A DNA stretch of 64,000 bases, from assembly GCF_000340885.1 (NCBI RefSeq), contig NC_020291.1, positions 2,727,001 through 2,791,000 of the forward strand, written 5' to 3'. Every line of letters starts with the position of its first letter. Position 1 is the first letter of the stretch. The notes under the pieces are model-generated. The model was given only the letters and a program-made list of their open reading frames with translations. It did not search any database and was not told the DNA's origin. Positions 44,373-52,972 of this stretch are shown here, one piece after another. The position numbers and the translations under genes are program-made. The stretch is from Clostridium saccharoperbutylacetonicum N1-4(HMT) (GTDB lineage: Bacteria > Bacillota > Clostridia > Clostridiales > Clostridiaceae).

Positions 44373-46127
44373 ATGACTACTTTTAGGGAATTAGTAAATA
44401 TTGAGTCAATTAAAAAAATTGCAGAAAATATTTATGCCATAGCTAAAATTCCACTTGCAATTATAAGTATTGATGGAACTATAGAGCTCGAAGTTGGATG
44501 GCTTGATATATGCAATAAGTTTCATAGGGCACATAATACCACTTGTAAGTTTTGTTTAGAAAGTGATAATTATCTAAAAAAACATATCTTAGATGGTGAG
44601 TATGTGGAATATAAATGTAAAAATGGAATGTGGGATATTGGAATACCAATTATTATTTCAGGAAGTCATATTGCAACGCTTTATTTTGGACAATTTTTTT
44701 ATGACGATGATGCTATTAATATAGAGTTTTTTAAAGAGCAGGCTTTGAAATTTGGGTTTGATGAAAAAGATTACTTCGAAGAGCTTAGTAAAGTTCCTAT
44801 TCTATCAAGAGAAAAAGTCAATCACATAATTGAGTATCATAAAGGCTTGATCGAAACAATGGCTGAAAGTGGTTTAAGGCTAATAGAGTACAAAAAATCA
44901 GAAGAAAAATTAAAAAAAAGTCAAGAGTATTTAAATTCTATTTTTAGTTCTGTAAATGATACAATATTTATTTCTGATTTTTATGGGAATATATTGGACA
45001 TAAATAAAACAGCTACGGTTATGTTTGGTTATTCTAGAGAAGAGTTTTTACATAAAAATATTGATAATATCATTTCTAATAATTCACCATATAATGAAAT
45101 GTCCTTATATGTAATAATTAGAAGGTTAAGGGTTGAAAAGAAATTAGTACTTGAATTAATTTGTATAGATAAGGATAATAATGAATTTTGGGTTGAAATT
45201 AATATACGTATTGTAAATATTAATGGAAGAGAAAGTATTTTAGGAACTGTACGAAATATATCAGAAAGAAAGCAAGCTGAATTAACTGTTAAAAATCAAG
45301 CTTTAGAACTAGATAAGTTAAGGACAGAATTTTTTGCAAATATTTCACATGAGTTGAGAACACCATTAAATATTTTACTATGTTCAAATAAAGTTTTAAT
45401 GATGAATTTGGAAAAAGAAAATATTAATAGAAAAAAAATTTACGATAATATAAATATTCAAACACAAAATTGTTTTAGATTAATGAGGTTAGTGAATAAC
45501 TTGATTGATGTGACAAAGTTGGATTCTGGTTTCTTGGAAACAAATATGATAAATTGCAATATTGTTGAGGTTGTAGAAGACATAGTTTCATCTGTTGTAG
45601 AATATGCAAGAACAAATGATTTGGAGCTTATATTTGATACAGATTTAGAAGAAAAAATAGTAGCTTGTGATTTAGATAAGATGGAAAGAATAATGCTTAA
45701 CCTTTTATCTAATGCTGTAAAATTTACAGATACAGGTGGACACATTCTTGTTAACATAGCTGATGGAGAAGAGTATTTAACAATTTCGGTTGAAGACAAT
45801 GGGGTTGGCATACCTAAAGATAAAATAGATATAATATTTGATAGATTTAGGCAGGTTGATAAGTCATTTACAAGAAATCAAGAGGGAAGTGGAATAGGGT
45901 TATCGCTTGTAAAATCATTAGTAGAAATGCAAGGGGGGACCATATCTGTAGAAAGTGAATGTGGAGTTGGAACAAAATTCATAATAAAATTCCCTGTTAA
46001 AATTGTGGATGGAAATAATAGCAGTGAAAACTATAAATTGGTAAGTAATAGTTTAAATAACCGTGTTGAAAAGGTAAGAATTGAATTTTCAGACATTTAT
46101 GCAATTAAGCAATTTGAAAGAAGTTAG
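44373..46127 (+). CDS. PocR-PAS hybrid-sensor histidine kinase (soluble)
   Basis: 584 residues from the ATG 8 bases after GGGAG. Domains: PocR ligand-binding domain (~5-165; CNKFHRAHNTTCKFCLESDN with paired Cys), PAS (~175-295), HisKA with phosphorylated His326 in ANISHELRTPL, and HATPase (~430-555) with NLLSNAVKF, EDNGVGIP and GSGIGLSLVKSLVE. No membrane helix, so it senses a cytosolic ligand; PocR domains bind small carbon compounds such as diols. No response regulator is adjacent, so its partner is elsewhere. Confidence 0.92.
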   Translation: MTTFRELVNIESIKKIAENIYAIAKIPLAIISIDGTIELEVGWLDICNKFHRAHNTTCKFCLESDNYLKKHILDGEYVEYKCKNGMWDIGIPIIISGSHIATLYFGQFFYDDDAINIEFFKEQALKFGFDEKDYFEELSKVPILSREKVNHIIEYHKGLIETMAESGLRLIEYKKSEEKLKKSQEYLNSIFSSVNDTIFISDFYGNILDINKTATVMFGYSREEFLHKNIDNIISNNSPYNEMSLYVIIRRLRVEKKLVLELICIDKDNNEFWVEINIRIVNINGRESILGTVRNISERKQAELTVKNQALELDKLRTEFFANISHELRTPLNILLCSNKVLMMNLEKENINRKKIYDNINIQTQNCFRLMRLVNNLIDVTKLDSGFLETNMINCNIVEVVEDIVSSVVEYARTNDLELIFDTDLEEKIVACDLDKMERIMLNLLSNAVKFTDTGGHILVNIADGEEYLTISVEDNGVGIPKDKIDIIFDRFRQVDKSFTRNQEGSGIGLSLVKSLVEMQGGTISVESECGVGTKFIIKFPVKIVDGNNSSENYKLVSNSLNNRVEKVRIEFSDIYAIKQFERS

Positions 46128-46136
46128 AATTATAAG

Positions 46137-46182
46137 AAACAAGGAAGTTAGGCAATAGAAAAATTGCTAGCTTCCTTGTTTT
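46137..46182. terminator. bidirectional terminator between kinase and mmuM
   Basis: AAACAAGGAAGTTAG... pairs with ...CTAGCTTCCTTGTTT, with a TTTTA end; converging genes. Confidence 0.88.
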
Positions 46183-46192
46183 AATTTTATGA

Positions 46193-47131
46193 TTAAAGAT
46201 TTCTACTCCATTCAGCTATGGCTTTAATATCTTCAGGAGTTGTTCTACAACATCCTCCAACTAACTTAGCTCCAGCTTCAAACCAACCTTTTGCATTACA
46301 ACAATAAGAATGACTTGAGGAATTACCGTGCCAGGTTTTAGAATTAGCATCATATTTTTCACCTGAGTTAGGATAAACCACTATAGGTTTATTAGAATTA
46401 TTCTTTATTTCAGTAATCAATAATTGTACATATTGAGGAGCAGTACAATTTAAACCAATTGCTGCTACTTGACTATAATCATCTAGACTTTTAGCACATT
46501 CAGCAATAGGAGTTCCATCACTTATTTCTAATTCATTTTTACAGCTGAAACTAATCCAACAATAAACATTTGGGAATTCTTTTAGAAGCTTAATAATAGC
46601 CTTTGCTTCCATAAGGCTTGGAATTGTTTCACAAGCAAGTATATCAACGCCTTCTTCAATTAACAGCTTAATTCTTGGTCTATGAAAGGATATAAGCTCT
46701 TCTTCAGTAATATTGTAATCTCCACGATATTCTGAACCATCAGCAAGATAAGCACCATAAGGACCTACAGAACCAGCAACTAAAGGAGTTGGTCTATTTT
46801 TTCTATTCTCAGAATTATTCCAAAAGTCATCTCTTGCCTTTTTAGCAATTTGCACAGATCTTTTTATAAGAGATATGGCTTCAGCTTCAGAAAATCCTTT
46901 TTGCACAAAACCATCAATAGTAGCTTGGTAGCTTGAAGTTATTGCACAGTCAGCACCAGCAGCAAAATAATCATAATGTACTTTCCCGATCATTTCAGGC
47001 TTTTCAGCTAAAATCTTAGCAGACCAAAGTGAATCATTTATATCGCAGCCTCTATTTTCAAGCTCTGTAGCTAGTGCTCCATCTAAAATAATTAGGGGGA
47101 AATCTTTTAAAATATTTTCTATTGGATTCAT
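46193..47131 (-). CDS. mmuM: homocysteine S-methyltransferase
   Basis: 312 residues. Makes methionine from homocysteine using S-methylmethionine or a similar methyl donor, in the cytosol. The zinc ligands are Cys229 (IGLNCTAP) and Cys294-Cys295 (VGGCCRTT); the N-terminal LDGALATELENRG loop is typical. Length and layout match MmuM. AGAGGA precedes the ATG. In many bacteria mmuM sits with an S-methylmethionine permease; here a related APC permease lies 2.4 kb away beyond the expansin and GH12 genes. Confidence 0.94.
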   Translation of the reverse strand: MNPIENILKDFPLIILDGALATELENRGCDINDSLWSAKILAEKPEMIGKVHYDYFAAGADCAITSSYQATIDGFVQKGFSEAEAISLIKRSVQIAKKARDDFWNNSENRKNRPTPLVAGSVGPYGAYLADGSEYRGDYNITEEELISFHRPRIKLLIEEGVDILACETIPSLMEAKAIIKLLKEFPNVYCWISFSCKNELEISDGTPIAECAKSLDDYSQVAAIGLNCTAPQYVQLLITEIKNNSNKPIVVYPNSGEKYDANSKTWHGNSSSHSYCCNAKGWFEAGAKLVGGCCRTTPEDIKAIAEWSRNL

Positions 47132-47172
47132 AATTATATTCCTCTTTTCTATGTATTAATAATATTTTTAAA

Positions 47173-47283
47173 CTAATTTTCAACAATTCGTACATCTTTT
47201 ACTTTTTTGTTTTCAAGCTCAACAAATTCAAATTTAACTTTACATCCTTGACCGATTGGACTTTGAGCAACAATTCCAATAAT
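47173..47283 (-). pseudogene. short frame upstream of mmuM with ribosome site but no normal start codon
   Basis: On the minus strand GGGAGG (47291-47296) is followed 7 bases later by ATT ATT GGA, opening a clean frame that reads IGIVAQSPIGQGCKVKFEF and continues to a total of ~36 residues before TAG, 41 bases before mmuM. Composition looks like protein. It is either a remnant whose start was lost or a tiny gene using a non-standard start. I do not recognise the family. Confidence 0.35.
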
Positions 47284-47370
47284 ATACAGACCTCCCGAAA
47301 TTAGATGATTTTTTATATTATAACATAATAAGGATGTAAAGAAAGCATATTGTTTATATTATAATATTCC

Positions 47371-47440
47371 GGTGATATTTAAAGCAATATCATTATTTAT
47401 TACAAAGTGTATAGGATAGGTGGAGATGAAAATGGAAGTA
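47371..47440 (+). repeat. diverged copy of the permease 5' region (left flank of expansin/GH12 block)
   Basis: About 80 percent identical by eye to 49471-49540, including CATTATTTATTACAAA, TATAGGATAGGT and ATGGAAGT with its start codon. Here the frame starting at 47432 stops after 18 codons (TAA at 47488) and is not the permease. Spacing between the copies is exactly 2100 bp. Confidence 0.72.
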
Positions 47441-47734
47441 AATAAAGTTATAAAACGTCTATTTTGGGGAATAAAAATACAATTTTAAAAAATGAGTCCA
47501 ATAAATGAATTATTTTGCCTTTTATGCATGATTTTGTGCGTTTAGAGGAAAAGGTATTTATTTTGTTTAAATATTGTGACAATATATGATTAAAGGTCCA
47601 TAAACAATAATGGATATAAAAAATTATGAAGAAAATAATAAAATGTTGTGGGAAATTATGGAATAATAAATCTATACATAACATTTAGCTTGCTTTGTAA
47701 TACATAATTTAAAGTTTGAAAGTGAGGTTTTTTT

Positions 47735-48448
47735 ATGAAAAAAAGTAGTTTAAAAAGAAAATTTATTGTATCTACTGTAGTTGCCATGAATCTTTTATTC
47801 TGTTCCTCTATCCAAGCCTTTGCAGCTTGGAATGACAATCACTCAAGCTATGCTACATATACTGGTTCTGGATATTCTGGAGGTGCAGCACTTCTAGATC
47901 CTATTTCTCCTAAAATGGAGATTACTGCCTTAGATCCTGCTGACTTTAACTATAATGGGATAAATGCAGCTTTAGCTGGTGCATATTTAGAAGTCCAAGG
48001 TCCAAAGGGGAAAACTACTGTATATGTTACAGATTTATATCCTGAAGGAGCTAATGGAGCTTTGGATCTTTGTCCAACTTCTTTTGCTAAAATCGGTAAT
48101 ATGTCTGCTGGAAAAATCAATATTAGTTGGCATATAGTAAAAGCACCTATTACTGGAATGTGTTCTTATCGTATAAAAGAAGGTAGCAATCCAAACTGGG
48201 CAGCTATTCAAGTAAGAAATCATAAATATCCTGTTGTGAAAATGGAATTTCTAAAGAATAATACTTGGATTAATATGACAAAGATGCCATATAACCATTT
48301 TGTTGGAAATGGAATGGGGACAGGCTCTATTAAAATAAGAATCACAGATATCCGTGGAATAGCGGTTACAGACACAATACCGGCTTTACCTCAATATGGT
48401 AATTCTTCAGCTTATATTATTCCTGGACATGTTCAATTACCAGACTAA
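47735..48448 (+). CDS. secreted bacterial expansin (EXLX1/YoaJ type)
   Basis: 237 residues. Signal peptide 1-30 (ends QAFA). The first domain has TYTGSGYSGGAALLDPI and VTDLYPEGANGALDL, with Asp100 corresponding to the essential Asp of YoaJ-type expansins; the second (~130-237) is the cellulose-binding CBM63-like domain with Trp-containing segments (NPNWAAIQVRNHKYPVVKME). Loosens plant cell-wall cellulose and xyloglucan without hydrolysis. The start has only a weak GTGAGG site. It lies directly before a GH12 glucanase gene, forming a plant-wall-attack pair. Confidence 0.93.
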   Translation: MKKSSLKRKFIVSTVVAMNLLFCSSIQAFAAWNDNHSSYATYTGSGYSGGAALLDPISPKMEITALDPADFNYNGINAALAGAYLEVQGPKGKTTVYVTDLYPEGANGALDLCPTSFAKIGNMSAGKINISWHIVKAPITGMCSYRIKEGSNPNWAAIQVRNHKYPVVKMEFLKNNTWINMTKMPYNHFVGNGMGTGSIKIRITDIRGIAVTDTIPALPQYGNSSAYIIPGHVQLPD

Positions 48449-48553
48449 ATTAGCTAAAATCAATAAATAAAAACGTATTTATTTTAACAATATATAATTA
48501 AAAGTTATTTAATATATCATTAATCTTTAATAAATAATAGGGAGTGCAAAAAT

Positions 48554-49339
48554 ATGAATAAAGTGATAAAAGCAGGAATGTCAGTTGCTGTATTCGCGAC
48601 AATATTAATGAGTGGTGGAGCTGTTAAAGCAAGTGCTGCAGCATGGTCAACAACTGATAAGTACGGTTCATGGAGTAATGGTGGATATACGTTTAATAAT
48701 GACGTATGGGGGAGTGGCGCAGGTGCTCAAAGCATGTGGGCTAACTCATATAGTAATTGGGGTGTATGGTCAGCGCAGCCTAATACTGGTGGAATAAAGT
48801 CTTACCCACATGTTGAAAAATCAATAAACAGAAAGGTAAGTGCTGTAAACACACTTACAAGTAACTTTAATGTTACGGTTCCTACAAGTGGAAACGCAAT
48901 GGAAACCAGCTATGATATATGGTTAAGCGATCCTAGCAAGTATGATCCTAATTATCCAAGTAAAAACAAGCATGAGATTATGTTATGGATGAATGAATAT
49001 GGTGCAGTAAGTCCTATTTCATATAACTATGATTCAGCTGGTGCTGTTCCTGTATACAAAAATGTAAATATAGGGGGGCATACATGGAATGTATATAGAG
49101 GAAATAATGGAAAAAATAATACTGGAAACATGGTTTATTCATTTGTAAGAACTAATGGAAATACTAATTCAGGATATGTAGACATTAAGGCAATAATCAA
49201 CTGGATTAAGAATACACCAAAGTGGTACGGTGATATTCAATTTGATAATGTTCAATTTGGATATGAAATTACATCAAGCTATAATAACGGTAAAGGTCAA
49301 AATTTTAATACCAATAATTTTTCTGTAACATTTAATTAA
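48554..49339 (+). CDS. secreted GH12 family endo-beta-glucanase/xyloglucanase
   Basis: 261 residues. Signal peptide ~1-28 (VKASA). GH12 catalytic residues are visible: nucleophile Glu141 in HEIMLWMNEYG and acid/base Glu238 in FGYEITSS. No carbohydrate-binding module, so it acts alone or together with the expansin. GH12 enzymes cut soluble beta-1,4-glucan and xyloglucan. GGGAG precedes the ATG. Transcription may continue from the expansin gene; two terminators follow. Confidence 0.92.
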   Translation: MNKVIKAGMSVAVFATILMSGGAVKASAAAWSTTDKYGSWSNGGYTFNNDVWGSGAGAQSMWANSYSNWGVWSAQPNTGGIKSYPHVEKSINRKVSAVNTLTSNFNVTVPTSGNAMETSYDIWLSDPSKYDPNYPSKNKHEIMLWMNEYGAVSPISYNYDSAGAVPVYKNVNIGGHTWNVYRGNNGKNNTGNMVYSFVRTNGNTNSGYVDIKAIINWIKNTPKWYGDIQFDNVQFGYEITSSYNNGKGQNFNTNNFSVTFN

Positions 49340-49347
49340 AAAATAAG

Positions 49348-49380
49348 GCACATGAACTTGTTATTTTTTTGAATGTGCCT
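49348..49380 (+). terminator. hairpin after GH12 gene
   Basis: AGGCACAT pairs with ATGTGCCT across a loop containing T7. Confidence 0.6.
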
Positions 49381-49393
49381 AATAATGAAAAAG

Positions 49394-49436
49394 AAGCTGC
49401 AACTCATTTTTATTCAAAGTTGCAGCTTTTATTTCT
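49394..49436 (+). terminator. strong terminator after GH12 gene
   Basis: AAGCTGCAACT pairs perfectly with AGTTGCAGCTT, then T-rich tail. Confidence 0.9.
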
Positions 49437-49470
49437 TTTCTGTACATTATTGATATGATTTGCTTTTTAT

Positions 49471-49540
49471 GGTAATATTGAAAACAATATTATTATTTAT
49501 TACAAATTATATAGGATAGGTAGGGATAGTTATGGAAGTT
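49471..49540 (+). repeat. permease 5' region, right flank copy of the expansin/GH12 block
   Basis: Carries the functional start region of the permease: TATTATTTATTACAAA, TATAGGATAGGT, AGGGATAGTT and ATGGAAGT. See the partner copy at 47371-47440. Confidence 0.72.
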
Positions 49541-51007
49541 GATAATGAAAAAAAACATAAACTGAGTAGAAGTTTAAAAGCAAGACATATGAATATGATA
49601 GCAATAGGAGGTTCTATTGGGACAGGCCTTTTCTTTGCTAGTGGAAGTGCTGTAAGTACAGCTGGTCCTGGCGGAGCGCTATTAGCTTATTTAATAATGG
49701 GGATTGTTGTATATTTATTAATGATGTCCTTAGGAGAAATGTCAACTCTGCTACCTATTTCAGGTTCTTTTGAGACATATGCTACAAGATTTGTTGATCC
49801 TGCTTTAGGATTTACATTAGGATGGAATTATTGGTTTTGTTGGGCAATTTGTGTAGCAGCAGAATTAGTTGCAGGTTCACTTATAGTTAAGTTTTGGTTC
49901 CCAGATACAAATGGAACTATGTGGAGTATTATATTTTTAGCTATTATTGTAATTTTAAATGTTTTATCGGCTAAAGCTTATGGTGAAAGTGAATATTGGT
50001 TTGCAAGTATTAAGGTAGTAACAATAATTATATTTATTATTGTTGGTATACTTATGATAGTAGGTATTTTAGGAAATGGTTCTCCAGGGTTTAGTAATTG
50101 GACATTATCAGATGCTAATGGTAATAAAGGACCTTTTATTGGTGGCTTTTTAGGAATTATAAATGTATTTTTAGTAGCAGGATTTTCTTTTTCAGGAACT
50201 GAAATAGTTGGACTAGCTGCTGGGGAATCAGAAAATCCGCAAGAAAATGTACCAAAAGCAATAAAAACAGTTTTTTGGCGTATTTTATTATTTTACATTG
50301 GAGCAATTATTATAATAGGATTTATTATTCCCTTTACTGATGAAAACTTATTGAAAAGTGGCGTAGATAATATAGCTTTTAGTCCCTTTACTATGGTTTT
50401 TGAAAAATGTGGTATAGCTTTTGCAGCTAGTGTTATGAATGCAGTAATTTTAACCTCTGTATTATCTTGTGGAAATTCAGGGCTATATGTATCTTCAAGA
50501 ATGCTATATGCTTTAGCCCTTGAAGGAAAAGCGCCTAAGTTTTTAGGAAAAGTAAATAAACGTGGTGTTCCAATGAATGCATTATACGTTACAACTATAG
50601 TTGCATGTTCAGCATTTTTTGCGTCTTTAATTGGAGATGGAAAGATATACTATATACTTTATAATGCTTCAGGAATAATGGCCTTTTTTGCATGGCTTGG
50701 TATAGGTATTTGCCATTACAGATTCAGAAAAGCATATATAGCTCAAGGTAAAGATTTGAAGGACTTAAAATTTAAAGCTAAATTTTATCCATTTGGTCCA
50801 ATAATATCAGTAATTTTATGTGTAATTGTTATATTTGGAGCAAATATATGGATTTTTCAAGCTGAAACTTTCAGTTGGTTTGATTTCATCACAAATTATA
50901 TTACTATTCCTATATTTATTTGCTTATACTTTGGATATAAATTTATCAAGAAAACAAAAATAGTTCCACTTGAAGAGTGTGATTTTGAACTTAAAGAAGA
51001 ACTTTAA
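49532..51007 (+). CDS. APC family amino-acid permease (LysP/MmuP-like)
   Basis: 491 residues with 12 hydrophobic helices. N-terminal RSLKARHMNMIAIGGSIGTG, helix 6 region AGFSFSGTEIVGLAAGESEN and the RMLYALALEGKAPKFL loop are typical of the amino-acid transporter branch containing LysP, GabP and MmuP. Lysine is the most likely substrate by general pattern; S-methylmethionine is possible because mmuM lies on the other side of the expansin/GH12 block. TAGGGA precedes the ATG. A terminator follows. Confidence 0.9.
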   Translation: MEVDNEKKHKLSRSLKARHMNMIAIGGSIGTGLFFASGSAVSTAGPGGALLAYLIMGIVVYLLMMSLGEMSTLLPISGSFETYATRFVDPALGFTLGWNYWFCWAICVAAELVAGSLIVKFWFPDTNGTMWSIIFLAIIVILNVLSAKAYGESEYWFASIKVVTIIIFIIVGILMIVGILGNGSPGFSNWTLSDANGNKGPFIGGFLGIINVFLVAGFSFSGTEIVGLAAGESENPQENVPKAIKTVFWRILLFYIGAIIIIGFIIPFTDENLLKSGVDNIAFSPFTMVFEKCGIAFAASVMNAVILTSVLSCGNSGLYVSSRMLYALALEGKAPKFLGKVNKRGVPMNALYVTTIVACSAFFASLIGDGKIYYILYNASGIMAFFAWLGIGICHYRFRKAYIAQGKDLKDLKFKAKFYPFGPIISVILCVIVIFGANIWIFQAETFSWFDFITNYITIPIFICLYFGYKFIKKTKIVPLEECDFELKEEL

Positions 51008-51027
51008 TAAGTAAAATTTATTATAAA

Positions 51028-51064
51028 GAATGCTGGCCACAATTTTGAGGTCAGTATTTTTTTG
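51028..51064 (+). terminator. terminator after permease gene
   Basis: AATGCTGGCC pairs with GGTCAGTATT, followed by TTTTT. Confidence 0.82.
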
Positions 51065-51244
51065 GAAAATAAAGATTTGAGAAGAAGATAGAAAAGGTAT
51101 ATAATTGATTTTGAACACGTGTGCGAGGTTCGATTTGATTAATTATATAGTATTTATAGTGTTTTAAGCTTAAACTTGTACTTTATAATTTTGAGATAAT
51201 AAAGCACAAGAATAGTTTTTAAAGAAAACAAAGGAGGATTAAGT

Positions 51245-52597
51245 TTGGTTACAGATATGACGCACGGAAGCATATATAAACATTTAATTAAATTTGCTGT
51301 GCCTTTGGTGCTGGGGAATATATTTCAACTGACATATAATGCAGCAGATTCAATAATAGTTGGAAGATTCGTGGGAACAAAGGCATTAGCAGCAGTGGGG
51401 ACGGCAAATCCTGTTATGAATATTACTATATTTTTAATTGTAGGAATTTGCATGGGAGCATCAGTGCTTATGAGTGAGTATTTTGGTGAAAATAATATAA
51501 AAAAATTTAAAAGAGAAGTTTCTACTACAATTCTTGCAGGACTTATATTCACCATAGTTATGATTATTTTATGTGTAATTTTAGTTGATCCTATTTTAAG
51601 ATTGATTCAAACCCCAGAAGAAATTATGGGGGAATCTGCAATATACTTAAGGATTATATTTTGTGGACTAATTTTTACATTTCTATATAATTTTTTTTCA
51701 GCGACTTTACGTAGTATAGGAGATTCAAAATCACCATTAATTTTTTTGAGCATATCAGCAGTATTAAATGTGGTTATGGATATTGTTTTTGTAGTTTACT
51801 TTAAAATGGGGGTTGCTGGAGCTGGTTTGGCTACAGTAACAGCAGAAATGTTTTCAGCTTTGTTTTGTATTATCTATATATATAAGAAAGTTCCGTTACT
51901 CCATTTCTCTAGGAAAGAAATTATTTTGGATAAAGCTTTATTAAAAATTACAATAAATTATAGTTCGGTTACTGCAATGCAACAAACTTGTCTTTATGTA
52001 GGAAAGGTTTTAGTACAAACTGCTGTAAATCCTTTAGGTGTGGATGCAATTGCAACTTTTAATGCCGTTACTAAAATCGATGATTTTGCTTTCACTCCAC
52101 AACAAAGTATAGCTAGTGGAATGACAACTTTTCTAGCACAAAATAGGGGAGCTCAAAAATATGATCGTATTAAACGAGGTCTTTGGGTAGGAATGAAGAT
52201 AGAGACAATATTTTGGTTCATTCTAGTTGGATTGGTATACTTTGGAGCAAATAGCTTAATGCGATTATTTGTACCCAATGAGGGCGGAAAGGTTTTAGAA
52301 ATGGGAGTTACCTATCTTCATTTTATGGCATTTTTTTATTTATTACCTGCATGGACAAATGGAATTCAAGGATACTTCAGAGGAATGGGGGATTTGAAGG
52401 TGACTTTAATATCAACTTTTTCTCAAATGGCTGGGAGAGTAATATTTGCTTTTTTACTTGCACCAAAGTTCGGAATAGTTGGTATCGCAATAAGCTGTTT
52501 TGCAGGATGGATAATTATGCTTCTATATGAAGTCCCAATGTTGGTTAAGCATAGAAGAAATTATAATTCTACTATAGGAAATATTGTTAGGTGTTAG
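51245..52597 (+). CDS. MATE family efflux transporter
   Basis: 450 residues with 12 hydrophobic helices. FAVPLVLGNIFQLTYNAADS (with the conserved Asn/Asp), IVGRFVGTKALAAVGTANPV and the second-half IASGMTTFLAQNRGAQKYDR segment mark a MATE transporter of the DinF/NorM-like group. Exports drugs or metabolites using an ion gradient. TTG start 7 bases after AAGGAGG. No leader peptide like the one before the first MATE gene. Substrate unknown. Confidence 0.92.
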   Translation: MVTDMTHGSIYKHLIKFAVPLVLGNIFQLTYNAADSIIVGRFVGTKALAAVGTANPVMNITIFLIVGICMGASVLMSEYFGENNIKKFKREVSTTILAGLIFTIVMIILCVILVDPILRLIQTPEEIMGESAIYLRIIFCGLIFTFLYNFFSATLRSIGDSKSPLIFLSISAVLNVVMDIVFVVYFKMGVAGAGLATVTAEMFSALFCIIYIYKKVPLLHFSRKEIILDKALLKITINYSSVTAMQQTCLYVGKVLVQTAVNPLGVDAIATFNAVTKIDDFAFTPQQSIASGMTTFLAQNRGAQKYDRIKRGLWVGMKIETIFWFILVGLVYFGANSLMRLFVPNEGGKVLEMGVTYLHFMAFFYLLPAWTNGIQGYFRGMGDLKVTLISTFSQMAGRVIFAFLLAPKFGIVGIAISCFAGWIIMLLYEVPMLVKHRRNYNSTIGNIVRC

Positions 52598-52622
52598 AGA
52601 TATAATTTTAACTTTGAAATTA

Positions 52623-52655
52623 AAACAGCCAATATACTTTTTGGTTGTTTTATTA
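52623..52655 (+). terminator. terminator after second MATE gene
   Basis: AAACAGCCAA pairs with TTGGTTGTTT, then T-rich. Confidence 0.78.
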
Positions 52656-52659
52656 TATA

Positions 52660-52968
52660 GATATCCAAATTAATACTTAAACTTATAAATGGAATATGTA
52701 TGTATTATCAAGAAATTATAATCGTAACACTACACTAGAAATTAGATACATTTTTCTGGAAGCAGGCATGTGAAATTGAGCTGATGATGGTTGCTAGTGG
52801 AAGGTTGTTCCATTTTCTGCTTGTCATAAATTTACTTTAGGAACATGCAGAAATGGGTGCAACCTTCCACTTAGAACCCATCCAGCGAAAATTTCACTAG
52901 TCCTGTGGAAGATAAATGTATAAGATTTCGGTAATTGTTGCATAAGTCTAATTCTTGCTTTGGATATC
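52660..52968 (+). repeat. long-hairpin repeat element, copy D (complete)
   Basis: 309 bp bounded by GATATCCAAA and TTTGGATATC. Same orientation as copy A. Central arms AGTGGAAGGTTG and CAACCTTCCACT as in copy B. Its right end is 4 bases from the stop codon of the minus-strand gene that follows, so it may act as that gene's terminator. Confidence 0.9.
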
Positions 52969-52972
52969 TTTA

